Shown: positions 1-10,976 of the stretch, one piece after another
How the letters are laid out: each line of letters opens with the position of its first letter
Position numbering within the stretch: position 1 is the stretch's first letter
From: Irineochytrium annulatum
Taxonomy: Eukaryota; Chytridiomycota; Chytridiomycetes; Chytridiales; Chytridiaceae
Assembly (NCBI GenBank): GCA_027600665.1
Contig: JADGJL010000173.1
Location: 1-35,301, forward strand
Direction: 5' to 3'
DNA: 35,301 nucleotides
The notes under the pieces: model-generated
The model's database searches: none
What the model was told of the DNA's origin: nothing
What the model saw: the letters and a program-made list of their open reading frames with translations, nothing else
Made by a program: the position numbers and the translations under genes

Positions 1-218
1 GGTGCCGCGGCGGCAAGAAAGGAGAACCCGCCACTGGCCGGCGCCCCACCCCCCATGCCGGAGCCGGCCACTCCACCGGCGGCGAGGGCGCCGAACGCGC
101 TGAACCCCCCGGCCGCCGGCATCCCAAACGCACTCGTCACCGCAGCAGGCTGGTCAGCGGGTGATCCGGCATTGTTCGCAGGGGGTTTGGCACCGGAGAG
201 CCTCGAGAAGACGGACAT
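1..218 (-). CDS. Partial gene, Gly/Ala-rich N-terminus (function unknown)
   Basis: This is the 5' end of a minus-strand gene that leaves the window at base 1. The start ATG is at 218-216 and the frame stays open for 72 codons to the edge. The protein begins MSVFSRLSGAKPP and then becomes rich in Gly, Ala, Pro and Ser, with short Phe-containing motifs (FSAFGAL, GGFSFL). Such a start suggests a disordered N-terminal region rather than a folded domain. It lies 260 bases downstream of the transcription factor stop, on the same strand. No family can be named from this fragment, and an intron could lie inside it. The case for a gene rests on the open frame, the good start context and amino-acid use typical of the window's real exons. 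Confidence 0.5.
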   Translation of the reverse strand, partial: MSVFSRLSGAKPPANNAGSPADQPAAVTSAFGMPAAGGFSAFGALAAGGVAGSGMGGGAPASGGFSFLAAAA

Positions 219-477
219 CCGGTCCTAAAGGGCCCCAAACGCTCCTCGGGGCACTATCCGCCACGGATGCCGGTGTCGACACAGGTGCTTCCGGCCAGGG
301 CTTCGTGGATGCGTCGCCGGGAGACCGTCGGTGGAGTGAAGGCTCGGCAGGAATTTTTCGATGATCGCGTCCAAGTGACCGAAGTGGCGATCCAGAAAAC
401 TTGGTGAATTACAGGAGTATATTGCGAACGTCTGTGCTAAGTACAAATAAAAGCAAAACAGAGTCCCAAGCACAATG

Positions 478-3274
478 CTATGCCACACCCATGTCCACAA
501 TCAGCCGAGTTATCATGCCCCACATCGCACGCACAACACTCCACCGCTTCGACACCTGCTCCAACACCCTAACTGTGTCATGCAACTTCGCCCTGGTGTC
601 CTCAGGCGACCCCGCCGCCAGCAGCCTCGACAGCCTCTCCCTCACGCCACCCACTTCCCCAACACCAGCGTCCCCACCAGCACCCTTGATTAACGCGAGC
701 ACGATCAAAAAGTGCAAGCTCGTTTCCAGCACGCACCGCGACTCGAGCACGCCAAAATAATACTGGGCCTCGTTCTCGCTCCGCTTCTCGACGACGCCAG
801 CGCCGCCGGACTGCGCGATCCCGCCGCCCGGCCGATATATGACCACCTCAAGCTTCATGCTTAAGATCCGCCAAATGCTCTCGGCCGCCTCGGCGCACGC
901 CACTACTGCGCCAGAGCACTCCTCCAGCACCTTCACGGCCGCGGCCCGGCGCGCGGCTGCACCCTGGTCCGACCCTATCGCGCCAGCGCGACCCAAACCG
1001 ACCACGGCCGCGACGGCACGCATGGTGGACGGACGGTGGAGGTTGAGCATCGCCGCATGGTAGAAGATGTGCGTCTTGAGCACACCAAACGACTGGACGC
1101 CCTTCGGCAGGTCAATTGCGTTCCCGTATCCGAACACCTTGATGTCCGCGAGGTCCCTGAACCGCTTCGGCAGCGCGATGTTGAACAACAGCCTCAACTC
1201 CGTGTCCAGCGCTCGGCTCTCGGCGTCAAAGTCCCGCGATGGATCCTTCGGCGCGTGCGCCAAGGCGCGCCCGTGACCCGTCGCGGCCGCGGGGATGCCC
1301 AGGCCCGGATACGGGTTCCCGCGCGCAAGGTTGAGGTCGGTGATGCGGGCGATGATCTTGCCTAGGGCGTGGAGGAAGATTTGGATGGGTGGGGTCACGA
1401 GGACCTCGTCGTGTTTCGTGGGCTCGCCCGTCTCGAGATCAACGTTACGCCAGGCAACGACGGTCATCTGCGGGACAACGGTGAACTTGCGATGCCAGAG
1501 GCCGGAGCTCTGCTCGCGGAGGATCATGTCGTTGCAGTCCATCGAGTAGCTAGATAACCATGAGCAACTCGCCTCCAAAGCAAAGCAGCCGAACTTACGC
1601 CATGAGGAATGTCCGTCGCCGAATTTCTTTTTCCACCCACGACCACTTCACGCCCAAATCCCTCTCAACCTCATCCGGATCCCTATCCAGATCCAGCATC
1701 GGCGCCATCCGCATCGCCATCCCGCCCAACAACCACCCCTGGCTCAACCGGTTGTTTGCGAAATATGTGCAAAAACACATCATCAGCAGCAACGCCTGAC
1801 ACATCTTCACGGACGGCCTATCAAAATCCAACGCCGCCACAGCGGCCGAAAACACCTCCTCGCACCTCGAGAACCCCTCCAGCGGGACATACTCGTTGTG
1901 CGGCCAGAACGTCCCATCCGTCACGAAATCCGGGCCCGCCGCCATAGCCATCGCGCACATGACCAGCGTCAGCGCCGGACACGGGTCGCCCGTCGGGCTC
2001 CGCGCCATCTCACGACGATGCCAGCCCTCGTGGATGAACTGGAGAGGAAAGGTGCCGTTCAGGCGCGTGAAGAAGAGGTCGATTAGGGACGACTTCTCTT
2101 CGTCCGACAGATCGATTGTCGGGCCTAAAGGCGGAGGACTGTAGGACTCGAAGCTGTCGAATGAAAGCTCCGAAATGGTGGGGTTCGGTGACGTTACTGA
2201 GGGAGCCTGTTTTCATGTTGCTGTCAAGTGAATGATATTTAACGGGGAAAAAGCTCACGTTTCCTTCCTCGGCGAGATTCTTCGCCCACGCGTCCCGCGT
2301 GTAAGGCTTCTCCATCATTTCCGCTAGTCGCTCAAAGTCGACCGGCGGCATTCTCGGCGGTTCGGGAGGACGTGGCTGCGGGAACGCACCCGGAATTTGC
2401 GGCAAAAGGTCCGGCGCGCGCGTGACGGCAAACGAACTCAGCTGCTGTGACCCGTCATGGTTAAAGAGAGGGAACGCCGAGTCCAGGAGCTCCTGGTCGG
2501 TGCTAAAGACGGGTTGAAGCGATAATGACTGCTCCAAATCGTTCAAGAACTGCGCGGTATCCGCGGGCAGAACGGGGTCATCGAGCGTCCGTGGGACAAA
2601 GGCGGGCGGTAGCGGGGGGCTGCTGTTGCTGTTGAACGTGAACGTGTGCGCAGGTTGAGTGCTGGATGTGGGAGGATTTACGACGTTCGGAACGCGGACC
2701 TGGGCGTGAGCTTCAAGGGCCTCACCCGCCACGCCCGTGAGGAGCGTCCGGACCCTAGACAGAATTCAGTATAAGACAGCCGGGCCAAACGACAACGAAA
2801 ACTCACGTTGTCTCCATCGAGGACAGCTTCTGCTCCAGCTGCCTCGCATACGCGCCGTCGTCCTTCCTCGTTCTCCGCTGAATCAGCGACGGAGAGACGA
2901 ACCGCCTTATGTACTAAGGAGACCTCTAGATCAGTCCCAACTTTACACGCACTCATCGCGGTGGCCATGCCAGCACGCACCGTGCAAGATCCCTTTGTCC
3001 GATTGCAGGGCCCGCAGATCGGCGTCGCCGAGTCGCATTTCCGTCGTAGTCGATAGCAGGCGTCGCTGTTCAGAGATCCCACGTCAGCAATGTTCCAGAA
3101 CCAGCGATCCGCCATCAAGGCGGGCCACCGCTGGCAGCCCTACCATGCAGTGGCCTTCTTCTTCGTCTTCTTCAGGTTGGCAGCGGCCGAGTCCAGCAGG
3201 ATCGCGGCCATGTCTCCACCCCCTCCCACGGCCAGCTGCTGCTCGTTGTCGATTCGGGTTACCGGCTTGGCCAT
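478..3274 (-). CDS. Zn2Cys6 (Gal4-type) fungal transcription factor
   Basis: Nuclear DNA-binding regulator, 820 aa. Six exons on the minus strand keep frame: 3274-3144, 3065-2981, 2877-2807, 2754-2259, 2206-1599 and 1549-478; introns are 78, 103, 52, 52 and 49 bases, all GT-AG. Joining exons 1 and 2 gives a complete binuclear zinc cluster, C44-x2-C47-x6-C54-x6-C61-x2-C64-x6-C71, with the basic stretch YRLRRK between C47 and C54. A short coiled-coil linker follows (ARQLEQKLSSMET, about 83-95), then a Pro/Ser-rich segment. From about residue 300 comes the fungal-specific middle homology region: LIDLFFTRLNGTFPLQFIHE at 302-321, then helices such as GWLLGGMAMRMAPMLDL and RRRTFLMAYSMD. The first cysteine codon is split by intron 1. 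The target genes cannot be read from the sequence; neither adjacent gene forms an obvious cluster with it. Confidence 0.9.
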
Positions 3275-3922
3275 GCTATCGGATTTCGAAGTCTTGTAGG
3301 GGTCCAATCAACATGTTGCGAACTACTTTAGGCCAAGGAGCTAACATTTATTCGGCTGAAAAGGGACCAACAATGCAGGGAGAAAATGGGCGAAAAGAAA
3401 AGGTGCTAGGTAGAAATGTAATGCCCGCGAAGGAAGATATTGCCGAAAATCCATCACTTAAGAATAACAAAAGGAGTGTCACCGAAGCCCCGTCAACCAG
3501 CCAGCCAGCTAGCCACAAAGTCCAAGGAAGAAACAAAATGTCCGCAACAAACGTAGAGAGAAGAATCATCTAATAAAATAGTCCACGCCACTCCGAGCAT
3601 CCCACTATCGCTCACGCCACTCGAAAAGTTCCACGCGTCATCGTCGTCGCCGCTCAAAGGCACCACATCATCGTCCGAACAGACCTCCCCCTACCCTTAC
3701 ACCTCTCAACCTCCCCATCGCAACAGCTCAAGGCATAGTCGTAACGCTCAAAATCATCTGCGCATTTTCCCTCTCGGCCTCCATAGCGGCCGCCACCTCC
3801 GCCGCCGCCGCATGCTTTCTCCTCATCGGCGCCCCCTGCCCCGCAAACTTCCCCAAATGGCTCAAGAACCCTATTGTGAGTTGGGTTGTTAATAATAATG
3901 GAAAAAAAAAAATTCCCCTCCC
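3275..3922. other. Intergenic, transcription factor 5' side to bestrophin 3' end
   Basis: This stretch separates the start of the transcription factor from the end of the bestrophin-like gene; both lie on the minus strand. It should hold the transcription factor promoter. I see no convincing gene. One plus-strand frame (about 3675-3876) stays open, is hydrophobic near its end and stops at a GTGAGT donor-like site, but has no supported start or partner exon. Confidence 0.4.
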
Positions 3923-5718
3923 CTACACACCCTCATAATCAAATCCGGTCTCGTAATCAACAATCGGTTCTTCGATGAGTGCGTCGATCTCGCGGTGGAG
4001 GCTGTTGCAGAAGACGTCCTGCGGCAGGTCGTTGGCGTCGTAGCCGAAGGGGTTTTCGATCTGGCAAGAAGGTTAGCGGAGTGGGGAGGGGCAGGGGTCG
4101 AAAATGCACGGCCGCGGTGACGAAGAGGGAATGAAACATCCATGCTGTGACGTTCGAACGACGATAAAATCATACCTCAATCCCAATAGCCTCGATCCCC
4201 CCCAACGTGAACGCCGCAAGCGCAACCGTCGGGATAGTGACCCAACCAAGCCCCTCCATAAGCTGATAAGGCAACAAGACGGTGTACAAAATCAAGATAT
4301 GCCTCAGATGCAACGCGTACGCCATCGGGATCCTGGTCGTCAGGATCCGGTCCAAGTTCGTCAGAACGTCGACCATGTTCGTGATGGCGCTCAGCACGGC
4401 GCCCCCGACGACCGGACTGATGGTGGACTTGGAGAGCTTGGCGGAGATGAGGGATGTCAGGTTCTGGGAGATGGCGAGGGGGACGTTTGTGCAGCCGCAG
4501 GCGTCTTTAAAAACGTCAGTTAGCGAGGGTGATGGTGAAGAGGGGAGCTTACAGTGCGTGCGGTGATGCCCGTCAAACGGCTGGTCATCCTCGGGGGAGG
4601 TCTCGCCGAGCAAGGGTGTCGTCTCGTACTGCTCGTCCGTGACGGCGGGTGTATCGCTGGCGGTGGTCGACGCGAGACCGCATTCGCCGCGTCTTCCGAG
4701 CTTGGTCCGGTTGATGCTCATGCCGTCTTTTACGGGGATCATGGGAAGGAGCCCGATGAAGTCGTCGTAGCCGACGCCGTGCTCGTCGCGGAGGTGGTGC
4801 TTGACGGCCACGGCGTAGCCGACTAGGAGCTTCATGGCCGCGATCTTTACGAGGGGAAAAGAATCCGTCAGGATCTACAGCCAAAATACTGTACTCTACA
4901 ATACCTTCTGAGCGTGATCCAACTTGGCTGCCGGGTTCGTCAGCAGATCCGGCGGCTTGGCCAAGCTCGAGTGGATCAACCTCGCTGCCGTCCTACATAT
5001 TATCGTTAGCGAGTGCTCTGGGCCTTCCGAGAAGTACAGAAAGGAGAGTTGTGTATTGTGGAGCCAAGACATTGGAATCGCGCTTCGCGCGAGAGAGTTG
5101 CGCATGAAGGTATCGTACTGGCACGCAGGGGTAAAATACCGCGCGACGGTCGAGTGCTCGAGAGTATCTAACTTGGCGTGAAATCATAGGACCCGCACTT
5201 CGCGCGTGGCCAAGCGTGGTGGTAAGAGCAAAGTCCCGGGCGCGCAAAGTCACTGACAACCGTGCTTTGTCCGGTGCTCGAGGGTATGGTAGGGTATACG
5301 AAGATGAGAAGCGCGCTTCGCACCGGGGACGGGTGCTAGAGGGTATGAAGTGGCGCCAATTCGTAAAGACCGCGCTTCGCGCGAGGGTCGGGTGCTCGAG
5401 AGTAAAGGAAGCCTTAGGGGTGCACCACCTCCTACCATACCTAATGTTGCTCGTCAACGTGCTCCAGAGCCTCCTCCCCTCCCAAAATCGATCATAGCTC
5501 AGATTCGTCCTGAACGCGATCAACAAGCCTAGGACTACGGTCAGGATTGGGATGATGACCGAGGGGATGGTCATGTTCCAGCCCGTCGTCTTGTAGACCG
5601 TCACGACGATCGCGGTGTAGGTTGTAATGCCGATGACGAACGGCAAGGTCGCGGGGAGGACGGACCCGCGCCAGACGAACCAGGGCAGTACATCGCCCTC
5701 CTCGATCACGATCGGCAT
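3923..5718 (-). CDS. Bestrophin-like (UPF0187/RFP-TM) anion channel
   Basis: Membrane protein of the bestrophin family, whose members conduct chloride or other anions. Five minus-strand exons join in frame to 374 aa: 5718-5441, 4992-4905, 4844-4553, 4504-4176 and 4060-3923. Exon 1 carries two membrane spans (about 20-41 and 51-70), then the family signature RTNLSYDRFWEGRRLW at 70-85. Exon 4 carries a second hydrophobic pair (ILILYTVLLPYQLMEG and WVTIPTVALAAFTLGG). Exon 5 opens with IENPFGYDANDLP, the conserved C-terminal motif, followed by the helix DVFCNSLHREIDALI. Between the halves is a polar insert (about 140-215) with a TTPLLGE segment. The chosen start is the first in-frame ATG, but the frame is open upstream to a possible acceptor at 5781-5782, so another 5' exon may exist. 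Intron 1 is unusually long (448 bases) and repeat-filled. Confidence 0.88.
5075..5410. repeat. Degenerate GC-rich repeats inside bestrophin intron 1
   Basis: Within the 448-base intron (4993-5440), a two-part unit recurs imperfectly about four or five times. One part is CGCGCTTCGCGCG-like, near 5080, 5190, 5260, 5310 and 5370. The other is GGTGCTCGAGAGTA-like, near 5153, 5274, 5330 and 5390. Units are about 50-110 bases apart and have diverged by substitutions and small indels. The CGCG...CGCG element is nearly self-complementary and could form a short hairpin. I did not see the unit elsewhere in the window. It is best described as an old minisatellite-like expansion. Confidence 0.6.
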
Positions 5719-6378
5719 TGGCGTAGAGGGGGCGTGGGAAAAGGCCTTTGCGGTTGGGCATCGCTTGAGGAGGTGCCGGCCTGGGAGATTGGAGGAAGGT
5801 ATCAATGATCATGTCGTCCTTGTCCGCAAATGCCGATCATGACGCTGCAAGGCACGGAGGCACCCTCCACGTGAAGTCCCGCCCGACGCGATCGTCCCCA
5901 CCAAACTTCCAGCATCCCCTCGCCACCCCTCGCATAACACGCACCATTGGAAGTGTAGAACATGATGGGCGTCAAGGCAGTTGTCTGCAGCAAGAGATTT
6001 ATCAATTAGTAAACAAGCCTTTACGTCGTGGTGCCTGGCGTCGTGCAGTATCAGACTCGAAACGATCGCGGCGGGAGGCTTGTGGGATGGACTTGACAAC
6101 CGCAAGAAGCCGGTCTTGAGTTCTTAGCCATTTATTTGGTCGCAGCTTATGGGGCCATGTAGTCATAAATTAATGTTAATAACTTGGATAAGGAATTGAC
6201 AATGCAATTTTATTGGGTCAACAAGTCTAAGTTGAATTAATAAATCAGGCTATAGATAAATCCAAGCATGGCGTGAATGTCCACAACACATTATTGCTCT
6301 TAGATATTGTGGAGATAATATTTTCGTTGAGGAGGCTTGTGCATTGTTTGGGAGTTGGCGAACTACGTATTCTACTCG
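5719..6378. other. Divergent intergenic region, bestrophin / F-box-like gene
   Basis: This is the shared 5' space of the minus-strand bestrophin-like gene and the plus-strand F-box-like gene. The part from about 6120 to 6310 is clearly AT-richer than the flanking exons and probably holds promoter elements for both. The part from 5719 to 5780 may be coding for bestrophin if an upstream exon exists. No further gene is supported. Confidence 0.4.
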
Positions 6379-8214
6379 ATGGAGCCGTTTGCAGATCTCG
6401 CCGACGTCTTTGGAGGCCCTCTGGAGGTCGCAGAGTGTCCACCCGTCGTCGCTCGCCCGCACCTCCCCCGGCTCTTCCCCGAGATCTGGTCCGCCATCCT
6501 CATCGACGCCTGCTGGGACCTCGCCAGCCTCGTGCGCGCGACGGCCCTCACCCGGGAGATTCGCTCGACATGCTTCGCGACCACGCAGTCCAGGTGCGAC
6601 TTCGTCCTCGCTCGTCACCGCGGTGATCCGGACGCAGCGTTGCGCATGCTGGTCCACCACAGCAATTGCAGGATGCCGGACCTGATCGAGTGCGTCGCGG
6701 CCCTCGTGCGCCTTGGCGCCCGGTACGGATGCGGCGGAAGCGGCCGCTGCGGCGGCGGAGAGGGTGGACATCGCAGGCATCCGTGGAGGGGGTGCCTCCT
6801 CCGCGGGCTGCTGGGAAGGCCCGACGCCGTCGCCGCTGTTGGGGCATGCCTCGCCGATGAGGTGTTGAGCAATGCCATCAGCTTCGGGGACAGCCATCGC
6901 TCCCTGGCGTTCCGGTCGGCCGTCGGAGCCGGCGAAGTGGTTCTGGTTGGGATGTTGAGGTCGCCTCGGTGGTCTGGCGCCGTGCCTGGCGCGTGGTGGG
7001 ATTTGGTGGTGAGGACGAGCGTCGATGCAGCAGCCGCGAGGGAGATGGCGGGGCGGCTTGGGATATCGCCACGGGGGTTCAACTGGGACGTTAGGAAGGC
7101 GGTCAAGGCGTGCTTTGCGAGGGGTGGGAGTTTCAACGGGCTGGCGAGGGAGTTACTTGCGGACAATGACAATATGTCAACGGACGTCGCACTTCTGGTG
7201 TGGGAGGACGTGGACGTGGAGAATGAGGAGGCGGTGCGGATGCTGATGGAGATGGGACTTAAACCTACGAGCCGCGTGATCTGGCGCTACCTCGGGCACC
7301 TCCATATTCGCAAGAGCCTCCCAATGAGGGCCGCCGACGACGCCCTGCTGCTCGCGTTGCTTGCCGCGGGTGACTATAAGCCGGCGTACCGCTACGTGTA
7401 CCACAAAGTCCGCAATCGGGACGTGTTGGCTCGGCCGGAGCTGATGCAGGACCTCGTGAATGCGCGGGTGCTCGTGAGGGACTACCTCGACTGGGAGATC
7501 AACAACGCGGTCAACTGCCTGTACTGGCGCAAGATGGAGGACGACAGCGCCGCCGCCGTCGTAGCGAAACAGACGCTCGCGCTGATCGATGATATCCGTG
7601 CCGTTGGCGGAATGGTGTCCAACTACTGCATCTCTGCCTCGCTTCGGTTAGCTGCTCCAGACGCATTCATTACTGCGCTGATCGACCGAATGCCGGACGA
7701 ATCAAAGAGCGAGGACGTGATCGTCAGCCTGATACACCGGGACTACTTGTCTCTCAATAGTGTCGGCTTTTTGATCGCTCATTCCTTCCCCGTCGGCCTT
7801 CGAGCGCTGGATGCAGCCGTTAGGGCACCCTATCAAGCAACGACGGACACGGCTTGTCACACTGAGACACTGGTTCGGGAATTGTTGGAGCACGCCGACG
7901 TGCCGGCGCTCGTTGCCCGTGATGTGGAAAGGCCTGACGGCGAAAGTAGGGTGGTTACGAGGCTTTTAAAAGCTTCCCGTGATCTCGAGGCGTCGCGCGT
8001 TTTGCCTGTGTTAAAGTTGCTTGTCGATGCTGGCTTTAAGGTAGGAAGGGAGGACCTGATTTTCGCGATCACGAGGGAATGGTTAGAGGCGGTGGCGCTC
8101 TTGCGAGCCGTGTATCTGAAAACGACGAAGTCACAAACAAGTATATTTAATAGCGACGTTGGGCAGTCTCATTCGGTTGCAGCAAATGGAAGTTGCAATG
8201 AAGAGTCCATGTAG
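6379..8214 (+). CDS. F-box-like protein with helical-repeat body (hypothetical)
   Basis: Single-exon gene of 611 aa. The start is the ATG at 6379 (MEPFADLADVF); the frame is open upstream only through non-ATG codons. Residues about 30-65 (PRLFPEIWSAILIDACWDLA and following) fit the F-box pattern of a Pro, an E-[IL]-W, an I-L pair and an Asp-Leu-Ala-Ser-Leu helix, which in known proteins docks to Skp1 of an SCF ubiquitin ligase. The rest is a string of amphipathic helices with repeated Leu/Ala-rich segments such as LIECVAALVRLGARYG, DALLLALLAAGDYKP and RVLPVLKLLVDAGFKVG, suggesting a degenerate ankyrin- or armadillo-like solenoid. Residues about 125-140 are a Gly/Arg-rich loop. The F-box assignment is inference from a weak pattern; substrate and role are unknown. 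No introns are needed, unlike nearly every other complete gene here. Confidence 0.7.
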   Translation: MEPFADLADVFGGPLEVAECPPVVARPHLPRLFPEIWSAILIDACWDLASLVRATALTREIRSTCFATTQSRCDFVLARHRGDPDAALRMLVHHSNCRMPDLIECVAALVRLGARYGCGGSGRCGGGEGGHRRHPWRGCLLRGLLGRPDAVAAVGACLADEVLSNAISFGDSHRSLAFRSAVGAGEVVLVGMLRSPRWSGAVPGAWWDLVVRTSVDAAAAREMAGRLGISPRGFNWDVRKAVKACFARGGSFNGLARELLADNDNMSTDVALLVWEDVDVENEEAVRMLMEMGLKPTSRVIWRYLGHLHIRKSLPMRAADDALLLALLAAGDYKPAYRYVYHKVRNRDVLARPELMQDLVNARVLVRDYLDWEINNAVNCLYWRKMEDDSAAAVVAKQTLALIDDIRAVGGMVSNYCISASLRLAAPDAFITALIDRMPDESKSEDVIVSLIHRDYLSLNSVGFLIAHSFPVGLRALDAAVRAPYQATTDTACHTETLVRELLEHADVPALVARDVERPDGESRVVTRLLKASRDLEASRVLPVLKLLVDAGFKVGREDLIFAITREWLEAVALLRAVYLKTTKSQTSIFNSDVGQSHSVAANGSCNEESM

Positions 8215-8554
8215 CATATGTACACACATTTATGATTTGTTTAATTGGATCCAGAGAACCAAACGCATTCACTCACTCTGTAGCAAACTATATTGTCGCA
8301 AACTAGCACACAAGAGGGTTGCGTCGAAATGTGAAAGCTGTTAATACCACTATACATCATGACACGCTTTGGCGTACTTGCACAATGCAAGTCCCGGCAC
8401 CAAGGACCTGCTGGAATGGGAAGATGGAATTCAGTGTTTACCCGGCCCTCGCAGTATGTGAAGATCTCCAGGCCCGCTGCGCCGGTGCACGTCGATCCGT
8501 GGCAACAAGAGGATTTCTTCCATTCCGACAGCCCGGCCGCATCCCGTGTCCTCC
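8215..8554. other. Intergenic, upstream of permease 1
   Basis: Short intergenic region. The last 70 bases before the permease start remain open in the permease frame and loosely resemble the matching stretch before permease 2, so they may be a conserved leader or a short N-terminal extension that lacks an in-frame ATG. Nothing else is recognised. Confidence 0.35.
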
Positions 8555-10976
8555 ATGCTGGCCGCCGCCGTCGCGAACGTTGCGGAAGCGGCGCGTTCCG
8601 TCGTCACGCTCAACGTCGTCGCGGGCTCGATGCAGGAAAACTCTTGTGAGCTGTGGCGCCCTTCATTTGATTTTCGGCTTCTATTTACTCTTCCGGATGC
8701 GTCACGCCAGACCTCGAGGAGAAGACGCTGACGTCGCCAAGGCTCGGAGTGCCCGAGCTGACGAGCCTGGCCGTCCTGGTTTTGTACTCTGGCATTACGC
8801 AGACATGGAGCCTCACGCTTTCGGACGGCTGGGGACCTATGCTCATAGAAACCATTTTTGGGCTGGTATTCTTCTTCTGCCTCGCCGGTGAGTCATCCTT
8901 GCGACTGAGGTTGCAACGAGCGTTTGAGCTTATTTTTATTTGGGTTCTCTCAAGTGATTTTGCGCGATATGAGCATCTGCTTTCCTTTTGAGGGTGGCCT
9001 GGCGACGTTCGCGCGAGCATCGTTAGTATCCTGTTTTATTCAGGTTGAGTGGCACGCTAATCCTTCATCATCAACCAGATTTGGCCCGTGGGTTGGCAAT
9101 ATTGTCGTGCAAGCTGAGCTGTCGACATATGCTCTCTACATGGCCGGCGGGGTCGTGCAGTCGACTGCGACGTGAGTTCCAATCTTCCTTCGACGTCATT
9201 AACGCTTTTACGCCCTGCTTTTCGCGGTGCTAGGATCGACGAATTCTGGCCATTGGGGAACTACCTTGGCCTTATATACGTCCTGCAGACCGCCGTTCTG
9301 TTCGGAATGCACTTTCTTGATTTGAGAAGCTTTTTCGTTGTTGTGTGCATAGCCGCGCTGGTCGCCGGTGAGTATTGTCGTAGCCATTCAACTTTACGAG
9401 AGAACGAGTTGCTTAAGAATTCACGTCCGCCGCCAGCTATCACACCATTTCTTGGCATTCTCCCTGTGCTGTCCAGCTACGACCCCACATTTTGGGCGAT
9501 AGACAACGGCACATACAACGGTGCCGACGGCATTTCCGCAGTGGCAAGCCGGACGCTGTCCACCTATGACGCGTTGTTCCCAAAAGGCATCATCCGTAAG
9601 TGGACGCGCTTTTTCATTATCATAAGGCGCAAACGTAAGCGTAACGCGTTTCGCGAAATACTTGTAGGGGCATATTATAACTTCCCCGTCACGTTCGATT
9701 GCTTCACGGGGCTCGAAATTATCCTGCTCATGGCTGACGTCTGCCCGAACTATGTCCGCGACAGCCGACGGAGCGTCACGGCCGCCGCTATCTGGTTCGC
9801 CGCCATTTTCGTCGTGCTCGTCATCATCGCGCCGGGCCTCGCCCCCGGCCTGGGACTAGCGGACGGCACCAACCCAGTTTACGCGGGTTTGGTGGCCACT
9901 TATACTGACCCGGCCGTGTACGAGGCCTGTATGATGCTGTATGATATGATGCTGGTATGGGTTGAGCAATCACCTTTGCCCGCAGGTGACGCTAACCTTC
10001 TTGTCGTCTACCTCTCGACACATTCCAAACAGATTATTTGCGCAAACATTCCCTTTGCTTATGGGTTTGCTCACCTTATGCACTCGGTACGATGCTGCAT
10101 TGTACTCGAACCTGTCATTGACACATTCTACTTCAGATGTCTTCAAGAGGGCAGGTTATGCGCGAGTTCGGCCTCACAAGGGTCCCGTACAAAAGTTCGT
10201 ATATCCCAACAACGTTTTTTTCCCGTCGCCAGCTTTGAGTGATGTTGTTCGGCGCACGTAACGTCTTCTCTTCCGCTTCACAGAACAGCGCGTTCCCTGG
10301 ATATCCAGCCTCTTTGGCTTCTTCATCGTGACGTCGACATGCCTGGTGTCGTTGATTCAGGAGGATTCGTCTATCGACTTTATCTCCACCGTCCTCGCCA
10401 ATAGTGGCGACGTTTGCTGCGTCGTCACATACACCATCACGGCGGCGAGTTACATTCACCTGCACTTTCGGTACAATAAAGTCTTGAGGCCGGCTTCATC
10501 GACGATCGGGCTACCTTGTGCTATCTGTGAGTTAACTTGTCGAAGTGCCAGTGAAGCGATTGTTAGCTGACTATAGGTCGGGAATCCTTGTTCCACTAGA
10601 CGTCTTGCTGTGCGTGCTGGTAACATTCTCGTCCATGCTGCTACAGCAGACGTACCTAATCGTGATCGCGTTCGACTTCACCAAGTTGGCGGTCGGACTG
10701 CTTTATGTCCTTATATTTCTACGAAAGCGACAGGTCCTAAGCCCCGAGGGTATGCAAACTTCCTTCCTTAACACCGACCATCTTTAGCTTCCTCGGAGTC
10801 AAACACACTAAACTTTTGCACTTACATCGTTCTACCCAGAGTTGCTCGTTCGAGATTCTAAATCGGATCTCAGGGGCCGCGTTCATCCAGAAGCAGACGT
10901 TGACGACAACGTCACGACAAAATCTCAGCAGAGTTCGCCCCTTTCCTCTCTCGCCGCTGCAGTGGCGGACGTCTGA
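8555..10976 (+). CDS. APC-superfamily permease, copy 1 (ethanolamine-permease-like)
   Basis: Integral membrane transporter of the amino acid-polyamine-organocation superfamily, 549 aa. Twelve exons join in frame: 8555-8645, 8711-8887, 8955-9021, 9079-9171, 9234-9367, 9437-9595, 9668-9954, 10033-10086, 10137-10194, 10284-10526, 10600-10749 and 10840-10976. Family landmarks are ELTSLAVLVLYSGITQTW (helix 1), the GWGPMLIE turn, CFPFEGGLATFARASFGPW (the typical P-x2-GG-x-FARxxxGPW region), TFDCFTGLEIILLMADV (helix 6, usually FxGxE), PFAYGFAHLMHS with the following GQVMREFG loop, and NSGDVCCVVTYTITAASYI near the C-terminus. The tail is polar. Among APC members these spacings recall ethanolamine permeases, but the substrate cannot be fixed from sequence. 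It is followed 526 bases downstream by a close tandem paralogue. Confidence 0.88.

Noticed and set aside
3675..3876. Plus-strand open stretch with a hydrophobic end before a GTGAGT site, considered as a membrane-protein exon
   Set aside because: No start, no upstream acceptor with matching phase and no downstream partner; the next 2 kb belong to a minus-strand gene. The upstream part is Arg-rich and not protein-like.
5492..5812. Minus-strand frame starting at the ATG at 5812 as the bestrophin start
   Set aside because: That ATG is out of frame with the channel motifs; the product is Arg/Asp-rich and has no membrane spans.
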